From Allobosea sp. Tri-44 (GTDB lineage: Bacteria; Pseudomonadota; Alphaproteobacteria; Rhizobiales; Beijerinckiaceae), in assembly GCF_004123845.1 (NCBI RefSeq), contig NZ_NBDP01000030.1:186001-250000 (forward strand): DNA of 64,000 nucleotides, in the 5' to 3' direction. Shown piece after piece: positions 1 to 8,255 of the stretch. Both the position numbers and the translations under genes were made by a program. Within the stretch, counting starts at the first letter, position 1. Each line of letters opens with the position of its first letter. Below the pieces are notes generated by a model. That model had not been told where the DNA came from and did no database searches. It was given only the letters and a program-made list of their open reading frames with translations.

Positions 1-174
1 GCGCACCTCCTCCGGCACGCCGATCACCCGGAAGACCTCGTAGAGCACGGGCACGATGACGGCGCCGCCACCGACGCCGAACAGGCCGGCGAGCAATCCG
101 GTGACGGCGCCGGCCGCGATCAGCGACACGGCGAGGAAGATCAGGTCGTTCAGGGGAATGCCGGCGATCATCAT
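1..174 (-). CDS. TauE/SafE-family sulfite/organosulfonate exporter-like permease, N-terminal part
   Basis: Only the first 58 codons are inside the window; the gene runs off the left edge. The peptide starts with two Met codons, then a hydrophobic helix and the glycine-rich stretch GLLAGLFGVGGG followed by VIVPVLYEVF, which is the N-terminal signature of the TauE/SafE (DUF81) membrane family. Members move sulfite, sulfoacetate and related anions across the inner membrane, but substrate cannot be read from this piece. The next gene on the same strand encodes an exported DsrE-like protein, so a sulfur-related pair is plausible. The start is placed at 174 (first of two ATGs). Confidence 0.8.
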   Translation of the reverse strand, partial: MMIAGIPLNDLIFLAVSLIAAGAVTGLLAGLFGVGGGAVIVPVLYEVFRVIGVPEEVR

Positions 175-321
175 ATACCAAGAGCAGGACAAGTCGGGCC
201 GCTCTTAGGGCTTTGGCCGGAAAGGGCAAGGATCAGCCGGCAGGGCTGGCATGCGCGGGGGCGATTAGTGTCGCCAAGTCCGCTTCAGGGCGATGCAGAC
301 CTGTCCTTCGGTCGCGGCCGA

Positions 322-831
322 TCACGGCCTGACATAGGTCCAGCCCTTCTCCTGCAACTCGATAACCCGGACGACACCGGATTTCACCACCGACGCCTCA
401 GGAATGAGCGCGATCTCCTTGTTCTCAGCCTTGCTCATATTGCCCTGGGTATTGCCGCAGGCCTTGAAGGAAATGGCCGGCGTGCTCGCCGTCATCGCCT
501 TGATCCGCGCCTTCACCGGCGAGGTGTCGTCGCGCAGCATGTGCAGGCCGGGGCCGAAGGTGACGACCTCGATCTCCACCTTCTCGCCGAGATCCTGATA
601 GTACTGCGCCACGTTCGCCGCATTGTTGAGCGCGAGATTCATCATCGCAGCCTCGTTCGTGTTCACCTGCAGGATGAGCCGGTGCGGCTTCCTTTCAGGC
701 GCGGGCGGTGGCTTCGGCGCCTGGACCGAGCTCTGCTTCGTGCCCTGTGCGGCCGAGGGTGAAGTGGCGACGGACAGCACCACACCGACCGCCAGTGCTG
801 TGCCGAGGAAATCCTTGAAGCTCATCATCAT
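322..831 (-). CDS. Exported DsrE/F-like protein
   Basis: The 169-residue protein has a signal peptide (hydrophobic core near residues 8-27, Ala-X-Ala type site), a proline-rich linker, then a DsrE-like alpha/beta domain with the family phrase HRLILQVNTNE near residues 50-60, a VEIEVVTFGPG strand and a single Cys in the late segment FKACGNT. DsrE proteins handle protein-bound sulfur or form small oligomeric sulfur carriers; exported single-domain versions are common and poorly characterised. Three consecutive ATG codons make the exact start uncertain within 6 bases. The upstream-strand neighbour toward 174 is a TauE/SafE permease, which supports a sulfur theme without proving it. Confidence 0.7.
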   Translation of the reverse strand: MMMSFKDFLGTALAVGVVLSVATSPSAAQGTKQSSVQAPKPPPAPERKPHRLILQVNTNEAAMMNLALNNAANVAQYYQDLGEKVEIEVVTFGPGLHMLRDDTSPVKARIKAMTASTPAISFKACGNTQGNMSKAENKEIALIPEASVVKSGVVRVIELQEKGWTYVRP

Positions 832-855
832 CGCATCCCGCCCATGGTTCGAGGA

Positions 856-1485
856 CTATTCGCTACGTGGCCTGGCAAGGGTGCGCGGCCATTTGCAGGC
901 TGCGGCGACCCTGTCCCGCGCCGCTTTCACGCCAGCGAGGGAAAAATACCCGTCATGGACAGCGCCGGCGCGCGTCGTGAGACGGATGGCGATGCCGCCC
1001 TCGCCGGGGAGCGACAATAGGAGGCCGACGACATCGCCCCTGAATGCGACGCCGCTTCCGAACGAAGGCCGGCCCGCTGCGACCTGCACGGGTTGGCTGC
1101 CGTCGAGGCGATAGGTCAGGCCATATTCGCCGTTGCCTTCGGAGAGCGCCGGCCCGCCGACAATCATCTCCGTCCGGCCGCCGCGGCAGTGAATGGAGAG
1201 TTGCTTCACAGAGCCGTTGGCATTGCCTTCGGCGAAGGCGGTGGCGGTGACGATCGGCGTGTAGTCGACTGGAGAGGTGGTCTCGCTGATGACCCAGCCT
1301 CCGGCATCGCCCACCTGGCGTGCGGGCACCGTCACGGGCTGTGGCAACTTGTTCAGGCAGGCAGGCCGCTCCGCCGGATCGAGCAGCGAGCAGGCGCGAA
1401 GCTGCGCCATCGGATCGGACGCGCCCTGCGCGAAGGCGATCCTGCTCGCAATCTCGAAGGCGACGGAGAGCATGATCAGTTTCAT
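856..1485 (-). CDS. TagO/VasI-like periplasmic protein (type VI secretion accessory family), tentative
   Basis: The 209-residue product starts with a short hydrophobic signal-like segment ending in FAQG. The mature part begins with a Cys-containing stretch (LRACSLLDPAERPACL), then WVISETTSPVDY, LSIHCRGGRTEM and a C-terminal AACKWP. This order (paired Cys, Trp-Ser-Pro-Asp segment, central Cys-Arg strand, final Cys-Lys-Trp) resembles the TagO/VasI family found with type VI secretion systems. The start was moved inward to 1485 because it forms a 4-base ATGA overlap with the preceding TAXI gene. It ends the three-gene minus-strand unit that begins at 4746. The family call is by motif order only. 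Confidence 0.5.
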   Translation of the reverse strand: MKLIMLSVAFEIASRIAFAQGASDPMAQLRACSLLDPAERPACLNKLPQPVTVPARQVGDAGGWVISETTSPVDYTPIVTATAFAEGNANGSVKQLSIHCRGGRTEMIVGGPALSEGNGEYGLTYRLDGSQPVQVAAGRPSFGSGVAFRGDVVGLLLSLPGEGGIAIRLTTRAGAVHDGYFSLAGVKAARDRVAAACKWPRTLARPRSE

Positions 1486-2525
1486 CGGCTCGCCGCACGT
1501 TGCGCCTGCGCCTTGCGATCCAGCCATTCCTGCGCCGCCGGGAAGCGGTCGAGGCCGGGAACGGTCGCGGCGAGATTGATCGACTTCCATTTCGCGTCGA
1601 AGCCGGGGCCCTGCAGCTTCTCGATACGGCTGAACAGGGTGTCGACGAAGCGGGCGACGCGCTCATAGCGATTGGTCTGCGGAGCCCAGTTGAACGCGAC
1701 CAGAGCAGTCGGCACCGCGATCGTCGACACCCGCTCGCCCGCCTTGATCAGGCCGGGATACTCGCCGGCCTCCAGCACCGCCGGCAGGTAGTAGTCCTCG
1801 AACTTGCTGTCATACGGCACCGACAGGAATTTGAAGCCGGGCTCGAAGCGGCCGCGCACGAATGCATCGACCGGTTTCGAGGTGATGAAGACGACGGCCG
1901 CCATCTCGCCCTTGCGCATCTGTTCGAGTGCGACCTGATGGGGAATGAAGGTGTTTTCCGCGTTGACGCCGAGACGGCTGAAGATCATCGGACCCGAATA
2001 GGCGGCCGCGGTGCCAAGGGTGTTGAAATTCACCTTCTTGCCGGCAAGGTCCTGCAGGTTCTGGATCTCAGGCCGCACGAAAACATGCAGCTCCGAGGGG
2101 AAGAGGTTGAGCACATAGGTGATCTTGCGCCGGATCTGCGGGACCTGAGCCTTGTACTCTTCCAAGGCATCGGAGTTGATGATCGCCGTGTCGATGCCGC
2201 GCAGATAGAGCAGCGAGTTCAGGTTCTCCGTGGCGCCGCGGGTGACGATCGGCAGCACATGCAGATTGGACCCGTCGTCGACGACGCGGGCCATCTCGGC
2301 GCCGAGGCGCAGCGGTGCGCCCTCGATCAACCCCGCGGCGAGGCCGACGGTCCAGGCATTCATCTTCTCCTGCTCAGTCGGTGGCGGGCGGATGCGTCGT
2401 GGCGAGGCGGCGCTCGCGGCGTTCATCTGGGCTGTCTGCGCCTGCAGACTGGCGGGCTCGAGCGCTGGAACAAGCCCGGCCAGCGCGATCAGCAGGAGCA
2501 GGTGTCGTCCCCTAGACATGGTCAT
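1482..2525 (-). CDS. TAXI-family (TRAP-type) solute-binding protein, orphan
   Basis: This is a 347-residue exported protein: signal peptide at residues 1-30, then a TAXI-type bilobed binding fold with WTVGLAAGLIEGAPLRLGAEM, a central GKKVNFNTLGTAAAYSG ligand-loop segment and EMAAVVFITSKPVDAFV. Such proteins normally deliver ligands to a fused TRAP permease (DctQM), yet no permease gene is nearby. The start at 2525 is set by AAGGAGAT about 8 bases upstream. It lies 25 bases after the coiled-coil gene and overlaps the TagO/VasI-like gene by 4 bases, so all three are probably co-transcribed. It may act as a periplasmic sensor or scaffold rather than a transporter part; that is inference. Confidence 0.8.
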   Translation of the reverse strand: MTMSRGRHLLLLIALAGLVPALEPASLQAQTAQMNAASAASPRRIRPPPTEQEKMNAWTVGLAAGLIEGAPLRLGAEMARVVDDGSNLHVLPIVTRGATENLNSLLYLRGIDTAIINSDALEEYKAQVPQIRRKITYVLNLFPSELHVFVRPEIQNLQDLAGKKVNFNTLGTAAAYSGPMIFSRLGVNAENTFIPHQVALEQMRKGEMAAVVFITSKPVDAFVRGRFEPGFKFLSVPYDSKFEDYYLPAVLEAGEYPGLIKAGERVSTIAVPTALVAFNWAPQTNRYERVARFVDTLFSRIEKLQGPGFDAKWKSINLAATVPGLDRFPAAQEWLDRKAQAQRAASR

Positions 2526-2550
2526 TCTCTGATCTCCTTTTGGCCGTAAC

Positions 2551-4746
2551 TCACCCATCGGGCGCCTGCAGCAGCGCCTCGACGCGATCCTTCGCCTCCG
2601 GGATGCCGCCGGACTGCGCCCTCGCATAAAGCTCGCGCGCCCTCGTCACTTCGCCGCGCGTGCCATAGGTCCCCCAGGCGGACAGGATGCGGGGGTCGTA
2701 GGTTTCCGCGAGCATGAAGCTTGCCCGGGCACTGCCCGTTTCGACTGCGCGTTCGAGCACGATCCGGGCAGAACCGATGTCGCCTTGACCGAGCAATGCG
2801 CTCGCCCGAGCGAGCAGCCGCGTCGCGTCCGGGCTGTTCCGGGGCTCGGCGGCCATCGGTTGCCCCGTCACGGCGACGGCCACAGCCTGCGGCGCTTTGG
2901 GACCCTCGCCGGCCGACGCAGGCTCGGCGGTCGCACGCCCTGCCGGGCGCAGCGATGCCAACTCCTGTGCCATGGCTGCGGCGCGATCGTGCTCCTGCTG
3001 GAGAGTCTGGCGGAGCTCCATGATCGTGCTCTCGCTCGCGCGCCCGAGCTGGTCCGCTTCGTTGCTTGCCCTGCGCACCTGCACCGCCTGCGCTTCGATC
3101 TCCCGCTGTGCCGCCGACAGCTCAGCCGCCAGAGCGGCGCGCTGTGCGCGTTCCTGATCGAGCGCCTGGCGATATTGCGCGGTGTTCGCGGCCTGCTCCT
3201 GTCGCGCGGCTGCGGCCTGAGCGAGGGCAGCCGTCTTCTGCCGTTCCAGATCGAGAGATTGCGCGGCCCTTGCTGCCTCCGCCTGCCTGAAAAGGCCCGT
3301 CTCCTCGCCCGCCTTGCGCAATTGCACGGCTTGCGACTCGACATCGCGCCGCGCCGCAGCCAGCTCCGCCGTCAGTGCGGCACGCTGGGCACGCTCCTCG
3401 TCGAGCGCCTGGCGATGCTGCATCGTGTTTGCGCTCAAGGCCTGTCGCGCCGCGACTGCCTGCGCGAAGGCAGCCGCCTTCTGCCGCTCCTGCTCCAGCA
3501 CCTGCCCCGTCTTTGCGGCATCCGCTTGCCTGAGCTGCCCCGCCTCGTCGCTGGCCTTGCGCAACTGCGCCGCCTGCGCTGCGACCTCGCGCTGCGCGCC
3601 CGACAGCTCGGCCGCCAGCGCTGCACGCTGCGCGCGTTCCTGGTCCAGCGCCTGACGATGTTGCGCCGTTATCGAGCCCAGCTCCTGCCGCACGGCCGCC
3701 AGTTCCTGCGCAAGGGGGGCTGCCTTCTGCCGCTCCTGCTCGAGCACTTGCGTGGCCTTTGCGGCATCCGCCTGCCTGAGCTGCCCCGCCTCGTCGCTGG
3801 CCTTGCGCAACTGCGCCGCCTGCGCTGCGACCTCGCGCTGCGCGCCCGACAGCTCGGCCGCCAGCGCAGCACGCTGCGCGCGTTCCTGGTCCAGCGCCTG
3901 ACGATGCTGCGCCGTTATCGAGCCCAGCTCCTGCCGCATGGCCACCAGTTCCTGCGCAAGCGGGGCCGCCTTCTGCCGCTCCTGCTCGAGCGACTGTGCG
4001 GTCTTTGCGGTCTCTGCCTGCTTGAGCTGCTCGATTTCGTCGCTTGCGCCACGCAGCTGCAGCGCCAGCGCCTGCAAGTCGCGCTGCGACACCAATAGCT
4101 GGTCTGCCAATGCGGTGCGCTGCGCACGCTCCCCATCAAGCGCCTGACGATGTTGCGCCACGGTTGCGGTCAGCTCCTGCCGGGCGGCGGCGGCCTCCTG
4201 CGTATAGACGGCGGTTTTGTCCTGCTCCTGTCGCAACGCCTGTTCGCTCTTGGCGGCGTCAGCCCGCAATTGCGCATTCAGGATCGCGATGGCGCTGCGT
4301 GCCTCGGCCAGCTCTCGCGCCGCGGCTCCGGCCTGCTCCTGCCTCGGCAATCGCTGGGCCTCCGGTTCCGGATTGCTCGGCGGCGGCATCGCGGCGGTGA
4401 CGGTCGGGGCTTCGCCGGGCGACAGCGCACGCTCACCGAGCTGCGCGGGATCCGGTCGGTCTGCGTTCCGGGGGACCAGGAGAAGCAGGAGCGCCGCCGC
4501 AACGCCGCTCGCCAAGGGGATGAACCGCCGCGGCCTCCGGCCGGCCCGGGAGCGGCCGCGCGGTCCGTCAGGTTTCGCCGGAGGTGTCGGTCGGGTACCG
4601 GACGCTTCGGTGCGGCCGTGCTGGGCGGACGGCGTTCCCGCCACCCACGGCCCCGTCCAGTGAGCGGTATCGATGGGCAAGCCGGCGTCATTCTTGACGA
4701 TGGCGCCTTTCCCATCTCCCGATGCGCTTTCGATCACGTCGCGCAT
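2551..4746 (-). CDS. Membrane-anchored coiled-coil repeat protein with C-terminal Sel1/TPR-like domain
   Basis: The protein is 731 residues. Residues 1-74 are polar and Pro/Arg-rich; residues 75-92 form a single membrane helix; residues 140-600 are an Ala/Gln/Arg/Glu-rich coiled coil; residues 655-725 resemble a Sel1/TPR unit (repeated ARASALLGQGDIGSAR and TRARELYARAQSGG pattern). The coiled coil is built from five repeats of 81-82 residues, each with the core HRQALDxERAQRAAL. A cytoplasmic N-terminus and periplasmic rod is the likely topology. No enzymatic motif is present. It is first in a unit with the TAXI-binding protein and TagO/VasI-like gene, so an envelope or secretion structural role is possible. 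I do not recognise a named gene. Confidence 0.75.
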   Translation of the reverse strand: MRDVIESASGDGKGAIVKNDAGLPIDTAHWTGPWVAGTPSAQHGRTEASGTRPTPPAKPDGPRGRSRAGRRPRRFIPLASGVAAALLLLLVPRNADRPDPAQLGERALSPGEAPTVTAAMPPPSNPEPEAQRLPRQEQAGAAARELAEARSAIAILNAQLRADAAKSEQALRQEQDKTAVYTQEAAAARQELTATVAQHRQALDGERAQRTALADQLLVSQRDLQALALQLRGASDEIEQLKQAETAKTAQSLEQERQKAAPLAQELVAMRQELGSITAQHRQALDQERAQRAALAAELSGAQREVAAQAAQLRKASDEAGQLRQADAAKATQVLEQERQKAAPLAQELAAVRQELGSITAQHRQALDQERAQRAALAAELSGAQREVAAQAAQLRKASDEAGQLRQADAAKTGQVLEQERQKAAAFAQAVAARQALSANTMQHRQALDEERAQRAALTAELAAARRDVESQAVQLRKAGEETGLFRQAEAARAAQSLDLERQKTAALAQAAAARQEQAANTAQYRQALDQERAQRAALAAELSAAQREIEAQAVQVRRASNEADQLGRASESTIMELRQTLQQEHDRAAAMAQELASLRPAGRATAEPASAGEGPKAPQAVAVAVTGQPMAAEPRNSPDATRLLARASALLGQGDIGSARIVLERAVETGSARASFMLAETYDPRILSAWGTYGTRGEVTRARELYARAQSGGIPEAKDRVEALLQAPDG
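3022..4251 (-). repeat. Five-unit in-frame tandem repeat, period 246/243 bp
   Basis: The coiled-coil region consists of five consecutive units; the core motif begins at residues 199, 281, 363, 444 and 525, giving periods of 82, 82, 81 and 81 codons. Units two and three (about 4002-3757 and 3756-3511) are almost identical at the DNA level, indicating recent duplication or gene conversion, while the outer units have diverged. Confidence 0.9.
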
Positions 4747-4983
4747 GTGGCTGACGCCTTTTGGTCGGCGGCTTGGCGCGCCCCCGCGAACCAGGTCACT
4801 TGCAAATTCGTTGCGGCCGACACCAACGGAGCCGTCTGTCTCCAGACGTCTGCGAGAGCGTCGACCTCGCCCTCGTCCCGGTCGAGCTGACCTCAGATCC
4901 GAAAAGACCAGAAGACGAGCATCGGGGCAGGAGGCGGCCCCGGTGGGGTACTCCGCCCAAGCAGCGGTTTCGCGTGGTGCGAG

Positions 4984-5439
4984 CTAATCGCTCACACCCT
5001 CGCGCGCGGCGATCGTCATGCAGGTCGCCGTCAGCATGGCGCAGAGCTTCGCCTTGCCCGCCGTCACGGCGAAGACCTCGGCCATTGCGAGCGTCAGGGT
5101 GCGGCCGGCCTTGACCACCCTGCCCTTGGCGACGAGCTCGTCACCGGTCGCCGGCGCCAGCAGGTTGATCTTGAACTCGGCGGTGAGGACACCATTGCCG
5201 GCCGGCATGGTGGTCAGCGCGGCGTAGCCGGCGGCGCTGTCGGCGATGGTCGAGACCGCACCGGCATGGACGAAACCGTGCTGCTGGCAAAGATGGGCCG
5301 AGACCGGCATCACGATCTCGACCTCGCCCGGTGCGACACGGACGAGCCGAGCGCCGAGTGTCGTCATGAAGGCCTGCTTGCCGAAGCTCGCCTCGATGCG
5401 GGCGACGAGGGCGGGATCGATCACAGCGTCAGCCTGCAT
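4984..5439 (-). CDS. PaaI-family hotdog-fold thioesterase
   Basis: The 151-residue protein carries the 4HBT/PaaI hotdog signature: HGFVHAGAVSTIADSAAG near residues 52-69 (catalytic-region Gly-Ala and Asp on the long helix), then VLTAEFKINLLAPATGD. These enzymes hydrolyse acyl- or aryl-CoA thioesters in the cytoplasm; the substrate cannot be assigned. The start at 5439 follows the stop of dusA (5444) by only 4 bases, so the two are probably co-transcribed. An upstream in-frame extension exists but overlaps dusA heavily and looks non-native. Confidence 0.85.
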   Translation of the reverse strand: MQADAVIDPALVARIEASFGKQAFMTTLGARLVRVAPGEVEIVMPVSAHLCQQHGFVHAGAVSTIADSAAGYAALTTMPAGNGVLTAEFKINLLAPATGDELVAKGRVVKAGRTLTLAMAEVFAVTAGKAKLCAMLTATCMTIAAREGVSD

Positions 5440-5443
5440 CCGC

Positions 5444-6466
5444 TCATTCCGCCGCGATCGCGGACGGGACTTGCCGCTCGACATGGGCAATCGCAGCGCG
5501 CAGATCGGCAAGGCCCGCCCCCGCCGCGACGCAGTGCTCGGAGAGATGGCGGCGGAACAGGCGCGAGCCGCGCCGACCCGGGAACAGCCCGACGAGATGG
5601 CGAGTGAAGGCGTGCAGGCGCCCTCCCCGTTCGAGATGAGCTGCGATGAAGGGCTCGAGCGCTTCCAGCATCTCGAACGCGTCTGCGACCGGCGCGTCCT
5701 CGCCAAAGAGCAGCGGGTCGACCGACAGCAGCACTTCAGGATTCTGGTAGGCCTCGCGGCCGAGCATGACGCCGTCGAGATGCTCGAGATGCGGCAGCCA
5801 TTCCTCCGGCTGCCGGATCCCGCCGTTGAGCGAGATGATCAGATCGGGATTTGCGGTCTTGAGGCGATAGGCGCGCTCATAGTCGAGCGGCGGAATCTCG
5901 CGGTTCTCCTTGGGCGAGAGCCCCTGCAACCAGGCCTTTCGGGCATGGACGACGAGCGCATCGACGCCGGCCGCGCGCACGGCCTCGGTCAACGCATCGA
6001 GCGCCGCTTCCGGATCCTGGTCGTCGACACCGATACGGCACTTCACCGTGACGGGGATGGCGACCGCCGCCTTCATCGCCGCGACGCAATCGCCGACGAG
6101 CGCCGGCTCGCGCATCAGGCAGGCGCCGAAAGCACCGCCCTGGACGCGGTCGGACGGGCAGCCGCAATTCAGATTGATCTCGTCATAGCCGAAATCGGCG
6201 CCGATCTTCGCTGCCTCTGCCAACAGCACCGGGTCATTGCCGCCGAGCTGAAGCGCGACCGGATGCTCGACATCGTCGAAGCCGATCAGCCGCTCCCGGT
6301 CGCCGCGCACCACCGCCTGCGCCGTCACCATCTCGGTATAGAGCAGGGCGCGGCGCGACATCAGGCGATGGACGATCCGGCAATGCCGATCCGTCCAGTC
6401 CATCATCGGCGCGACGGAGAAGCGCCAAGGGCCGATATCCGCCAATTTCCCGGGTTCTACGGGCAT
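5444..6466 (-). CDS. dusA: tRNA-dihydrouridine synthase A
   Basis: This is an FMN-dependent TIM-barrel enzyme that reduces uridine in the tRNA D-loop (U20/U20a in the DusA class). Hallmarks visible are the N-terminal FSVAPMMDWTDRHCR, ALLYTEMVTAQAV, VALQLGGNDP, EINLNCGCPSDRVQ with the catalytic Cys, VTVKCRIGVDD, and HARKAWLQGLSPKENR, which is typical of DusA rather than DusB/C. The length (340 residues from 6466) matches the family. An alternative in-frame ATG at 6520 would add 18 residues; neither has a strong ribosome site. It is followed 4 bases later by the PaaI gene. Confidence 0.93.
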   Translation of the reverse strand: MPVEPGKLADIGPWRFSVAPMMDWTDRHCRIVHRLMSRRALLYTEMVTAQAVVRGDRERLIGFDDVEHPVALQLGGNDPVLLAEAAKIGADFGYDEINLNCGCPSDRVQGGAFGACLMREPALVGDCVAAMKAAVAIPVTVKCRIGVDDQDPEAALDALTEAVRAAGVDALVVHARKAWLQGLSPKENREIPPLDYERAYRLKTANPDLIISLNGGIRQPEEWLPHLEHLDGVMLGREAYQNPEVLLSVDPLLFGEDAPVADAFEMLEALEPFIAAHLERGGRLHAFTRHLVGLFPGRRGSRLFRRHLSEHCVAAGAGLADLRAAIAHVERQVPSAIAAE

Positions 6467-6789
6467 TTCGTTCACAGCCACTCGCCGCTCAACGTTCAAT
6501 TTCTTACCATTTCGGCCCATTCGCTATCCGATTACGGCAAATGTCACAAATCTGACGACAGTGCTGAAAATGGGCACACTCATCCAATGGCCTCGGAAGG
6601 ATGGGACAGTCGCCTATATGGCGCAATTCGGACGAGTGTGCGGCCTTGCAACGAGACATACTCCGACCGCGCTGACTTGTGCATGTTGCATAGGCTATCG
6701 CGGGTGTTTTCTTGGCGGCCGCGAGCATCACGCTGTACTACTGTCCGCGCCGCCTAGACGAGCGGAAATGCGCTTCCGCCGAGGCTTGC
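6467..6789. other. Intergenic region, no gene seen
   Basis: This 320-base stretch between dusA (start near 6466-6520) and the end of the MarR gene at 6790 is less G+C rich than its surroundings and must hold the dusA promoter. I see no convincing coding frame, repeat or strong hairpin in it. Confidence 0.5.
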
Positions 6790-7269
6790 TCACTCTTCCT
6801 CAGGTCGATCCGAAAAATCGTTCCCCCCACTCGTCGCCTTTCGCATTCCCTGCCTGAGCGCCTGGACGGTCTGGTTGAGTTCGATCATCTGCGGGATCTC
6901 GAAGCCGGAGTTGCGCAGCAGGGCGTCGGTGAGGCAGCCGGTCTTCGGATAGAGCTCCTGGCCCTTGGCGGTCAGATAGACCTCGACCAGTCGCTCGTCG
7001 ATCGTGCTGCGCCGGCGGCTGAGGAAGCCGGCAGCCTCGAGGCGCTTGACCGCCGGCGTGATCGTGCTCGGCTCGAGCGCCAGGCGCTCGCCGATGGCGC
7101 TGATCGTCAGCCCGTCGACCTCCCAGAGCGCGCTCAGCACGAGATATTGCGTGTAGGTCACGCCGAGCGCATCGAGCATCGGCTTGTAGACGCGCTGGAT
7201 CGCCAGCGAGGTGGAGTAGATCGAGAAGCAGAGCTGGCCGTCGAGCGGCAGCGTCGGGGCGTCGGTCAT
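6790..7269 (-). CDS. MarR-family transcriptional regulator (OhrR-like)
   Basis: The winged-helix repressor has about 159 residues. The early segment LCFSIYSTSLAIQR carries a Cys in the position of the peroxide-sensing Cys of OhrR-type proteins. The DNA-binding part includes LTISAIGERLALEPSTITPAVKRLEAAGFLSR split around the recognition helix and the wing RRSTIDERLVEV. The start was set at 7269 because GGAGA lies 7 bases upstream; the two earlier in-frame ATGs have worse spacing. It is divergent from an exported alpha/beta hydrolase, and the region between holds two copies of a perfect 10-bp palindrome that are probably its operators. Redox sensing is inference. Confidence 0.87.
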   Translation of the reverse strand: MTDAPTLPLDGQLCFSIYSTSLAIQRVYKPMLDALGVTYTQYLVLSALWEVDGLTISAIGERLALEPSTITPAVKRLEAAGFLSRRRSTIDERLVEVYLTAKGQELYPKTGCLTDALLRNSGFEIPQMIELNQTVQALRQGMRKATSGGNDFSDRPEEE

Positions 7270-7322
7270 CGTCATTCTCCGGTAGCGGGTCATCAATAAA
7301 CGGCTCGCATCTCGAAAATCAA

Positions 7323-7332
7323 TATCGCGATA
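7323..7332. promoter_or_regulatory. Palindromic operator TATCGCGATA, copy 1
   Basis: A perfect 10-bp palindrome, flanked by A on both sides, 54 bases upstream of the MarR start. An identical copy lies 55 bp away at 7378, and the pair sits in the divergent MarR/hydrolase intergenic region. MarR dimers bind palindromes of this size; the assignment is inference. Confidence 0.7.
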
Positions 7333-7377
7333 AAGAAAGCGCTTTACAAGCCCGGAGTGGCCGTGTAGAAGAATATA

Positions 7378-7387
7378 TATCGCGATA
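7378..7387. promoter_or_regulatory. Palindromic operator TATCGCGATA, copy 2
   Basis: Second identical palindrome, 38 bases upstream of the hydrolase ATG, where it would overlap the promoter. A degenerate third copy (TCGCGA core) follows at 7395-7400. This is a probable MarR binding site controlling the hydrolase. Confidence 0.7.
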
Positions 7388-7424
7388 ATGATTGTCGCGA
7401 ACGAAACAACGGAAGGAACCCGCC

Positions 7425-8177
7425 ATGACCAAGTCCCTGATCGCCGCTGCTGTCTCCCTCGCTGCTTCCCTCGCCGGCACGCCCGCTTTGGCCGCCCCTG
7501 CCGTGAAGAACGTCGTCCTCGTCCATGGCGGCTTCGTCGACGGCTCCGGCTGGCAAGGCGTCCATGACGTCCTCAAGGCCAAGGGCTACAACGTCACCAT
7601 CGTGCAGAACCCGACCACCTCGCTCGCCGACGACGTCGCCTTCACCAGGCGGGCGATCGCCCAGCAGGACGGCCCGGTCGTGCTTGTCGGCCACTCCTAT
7701 GGCGGTGTCGTCGTCAGCGAGGCCGGCACCGATCCCAAGGTCAAGTCGGTCGTCTACATCGCCGCCTTCGCCCCCGACGCCGGCGAGTCGGTCTCCTCGC
7801 TGATCGCCAACCCGCCGCCCGGCGCCGCCGTCCCGCCGATCCTGCCGCCGGTCGATGGCTTCCTCATGCTCGACAAGGACAAGTTCGCCGCGTCCTTCGC
7901 CGCCGATGTCGACGCCAAGACCGCCGCCTTCATGGCCAACTCGCAGGTGCCCTGGGGCGTCGCCGCCCTGACCGGCGCCGTCACCAGCCCGGCCTGGAAG
8001 GTCAAGCCCTCCTTCTACCTCGTCGCCACCGACGACCGCATGATCCCGCCCCCGGCCCAGCGCCAGATGGCCAAGCGCGCCGGCGCAACCATCACCGAGA
8101 CCAAGGGCAGCCACGCCCTCTACGTCTCAAAGCCAAAGGTCGTCGCCGACATCATCGAAAAAGCCGCAGCAAAGTGA
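7425..8177 (+). CDS. Exported alpha/beta hydrolase
   Basis: The 250-residue protein has a signal peptide at residues 1-24 (AAAVSLAASLAGTPALA). The mature part is an alpha/beta hydrolase: VVLVHGGFVDGSGW (oxyanion-hole HGG), nucleophile elbow GHSYGG, an acid region ATDDRMIPP and catalytic His in KGSHALYVS. Homologues of this type are small esterase-like proteins, often annotated only as alpha/beta hydrolase; the substrate is unknown. The start at 7425 is supported by GGAAGG about 9 bases upstream. It is transcribed divergently from the MarR gene through a region with paired palindromes, so induction by the MarR ligand is likely. Confidence 0.88.
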   Translation: MTKSLIAAAVSLAASLAGTPALAAPAVKNVVLVHGGFVDGSGWQGVHDVLKAKGYNVTIVQNPTTSLADDVAFTRRAIAQQDGPVVLVGHSYGGVVVSEAGTDPKVKSVVYIAAFAPDAGESVSSLIANPPPGAAVPPILPPVDGFLMLDKDKFAASFAADVDAKTAAFMANSQVPWGVAALTGAVTSPAWKVKPSFYLVATDDRMIPPPAQRQMAKRAGATITETKGSHALYVSKPKVVADIIEKAAAK

Positions 8178-8226
8178 GTTCGCACGGAAGCGGCCGACGA
8201 ACCAGCCGTCACTCCGTCATCGAGAA

Positions 8227-8254
8227 TGAGGCGGGTCTGCACAGACCCGCCTCA
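8227..8254. terminator. Strong hairpin after the hydrolase gene
   Basis: A 13-bp perfect stem (arms 8227-8239 and 8242-8254) with almost no loop, 49 bases after the hydrolase stop. No T-run follows, so it may be a Rho-assisted or bidirectional terminator. Confidence 0.6.
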
Positions 8255-8255
8255 C

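Noticed and set aside
3022..4251. Regular repeats considered as a CRISPR or satellite array
   Set aside because: Period 246/243 bp, in frame, no unique spacers; it is a protein coiled-coil repeat.
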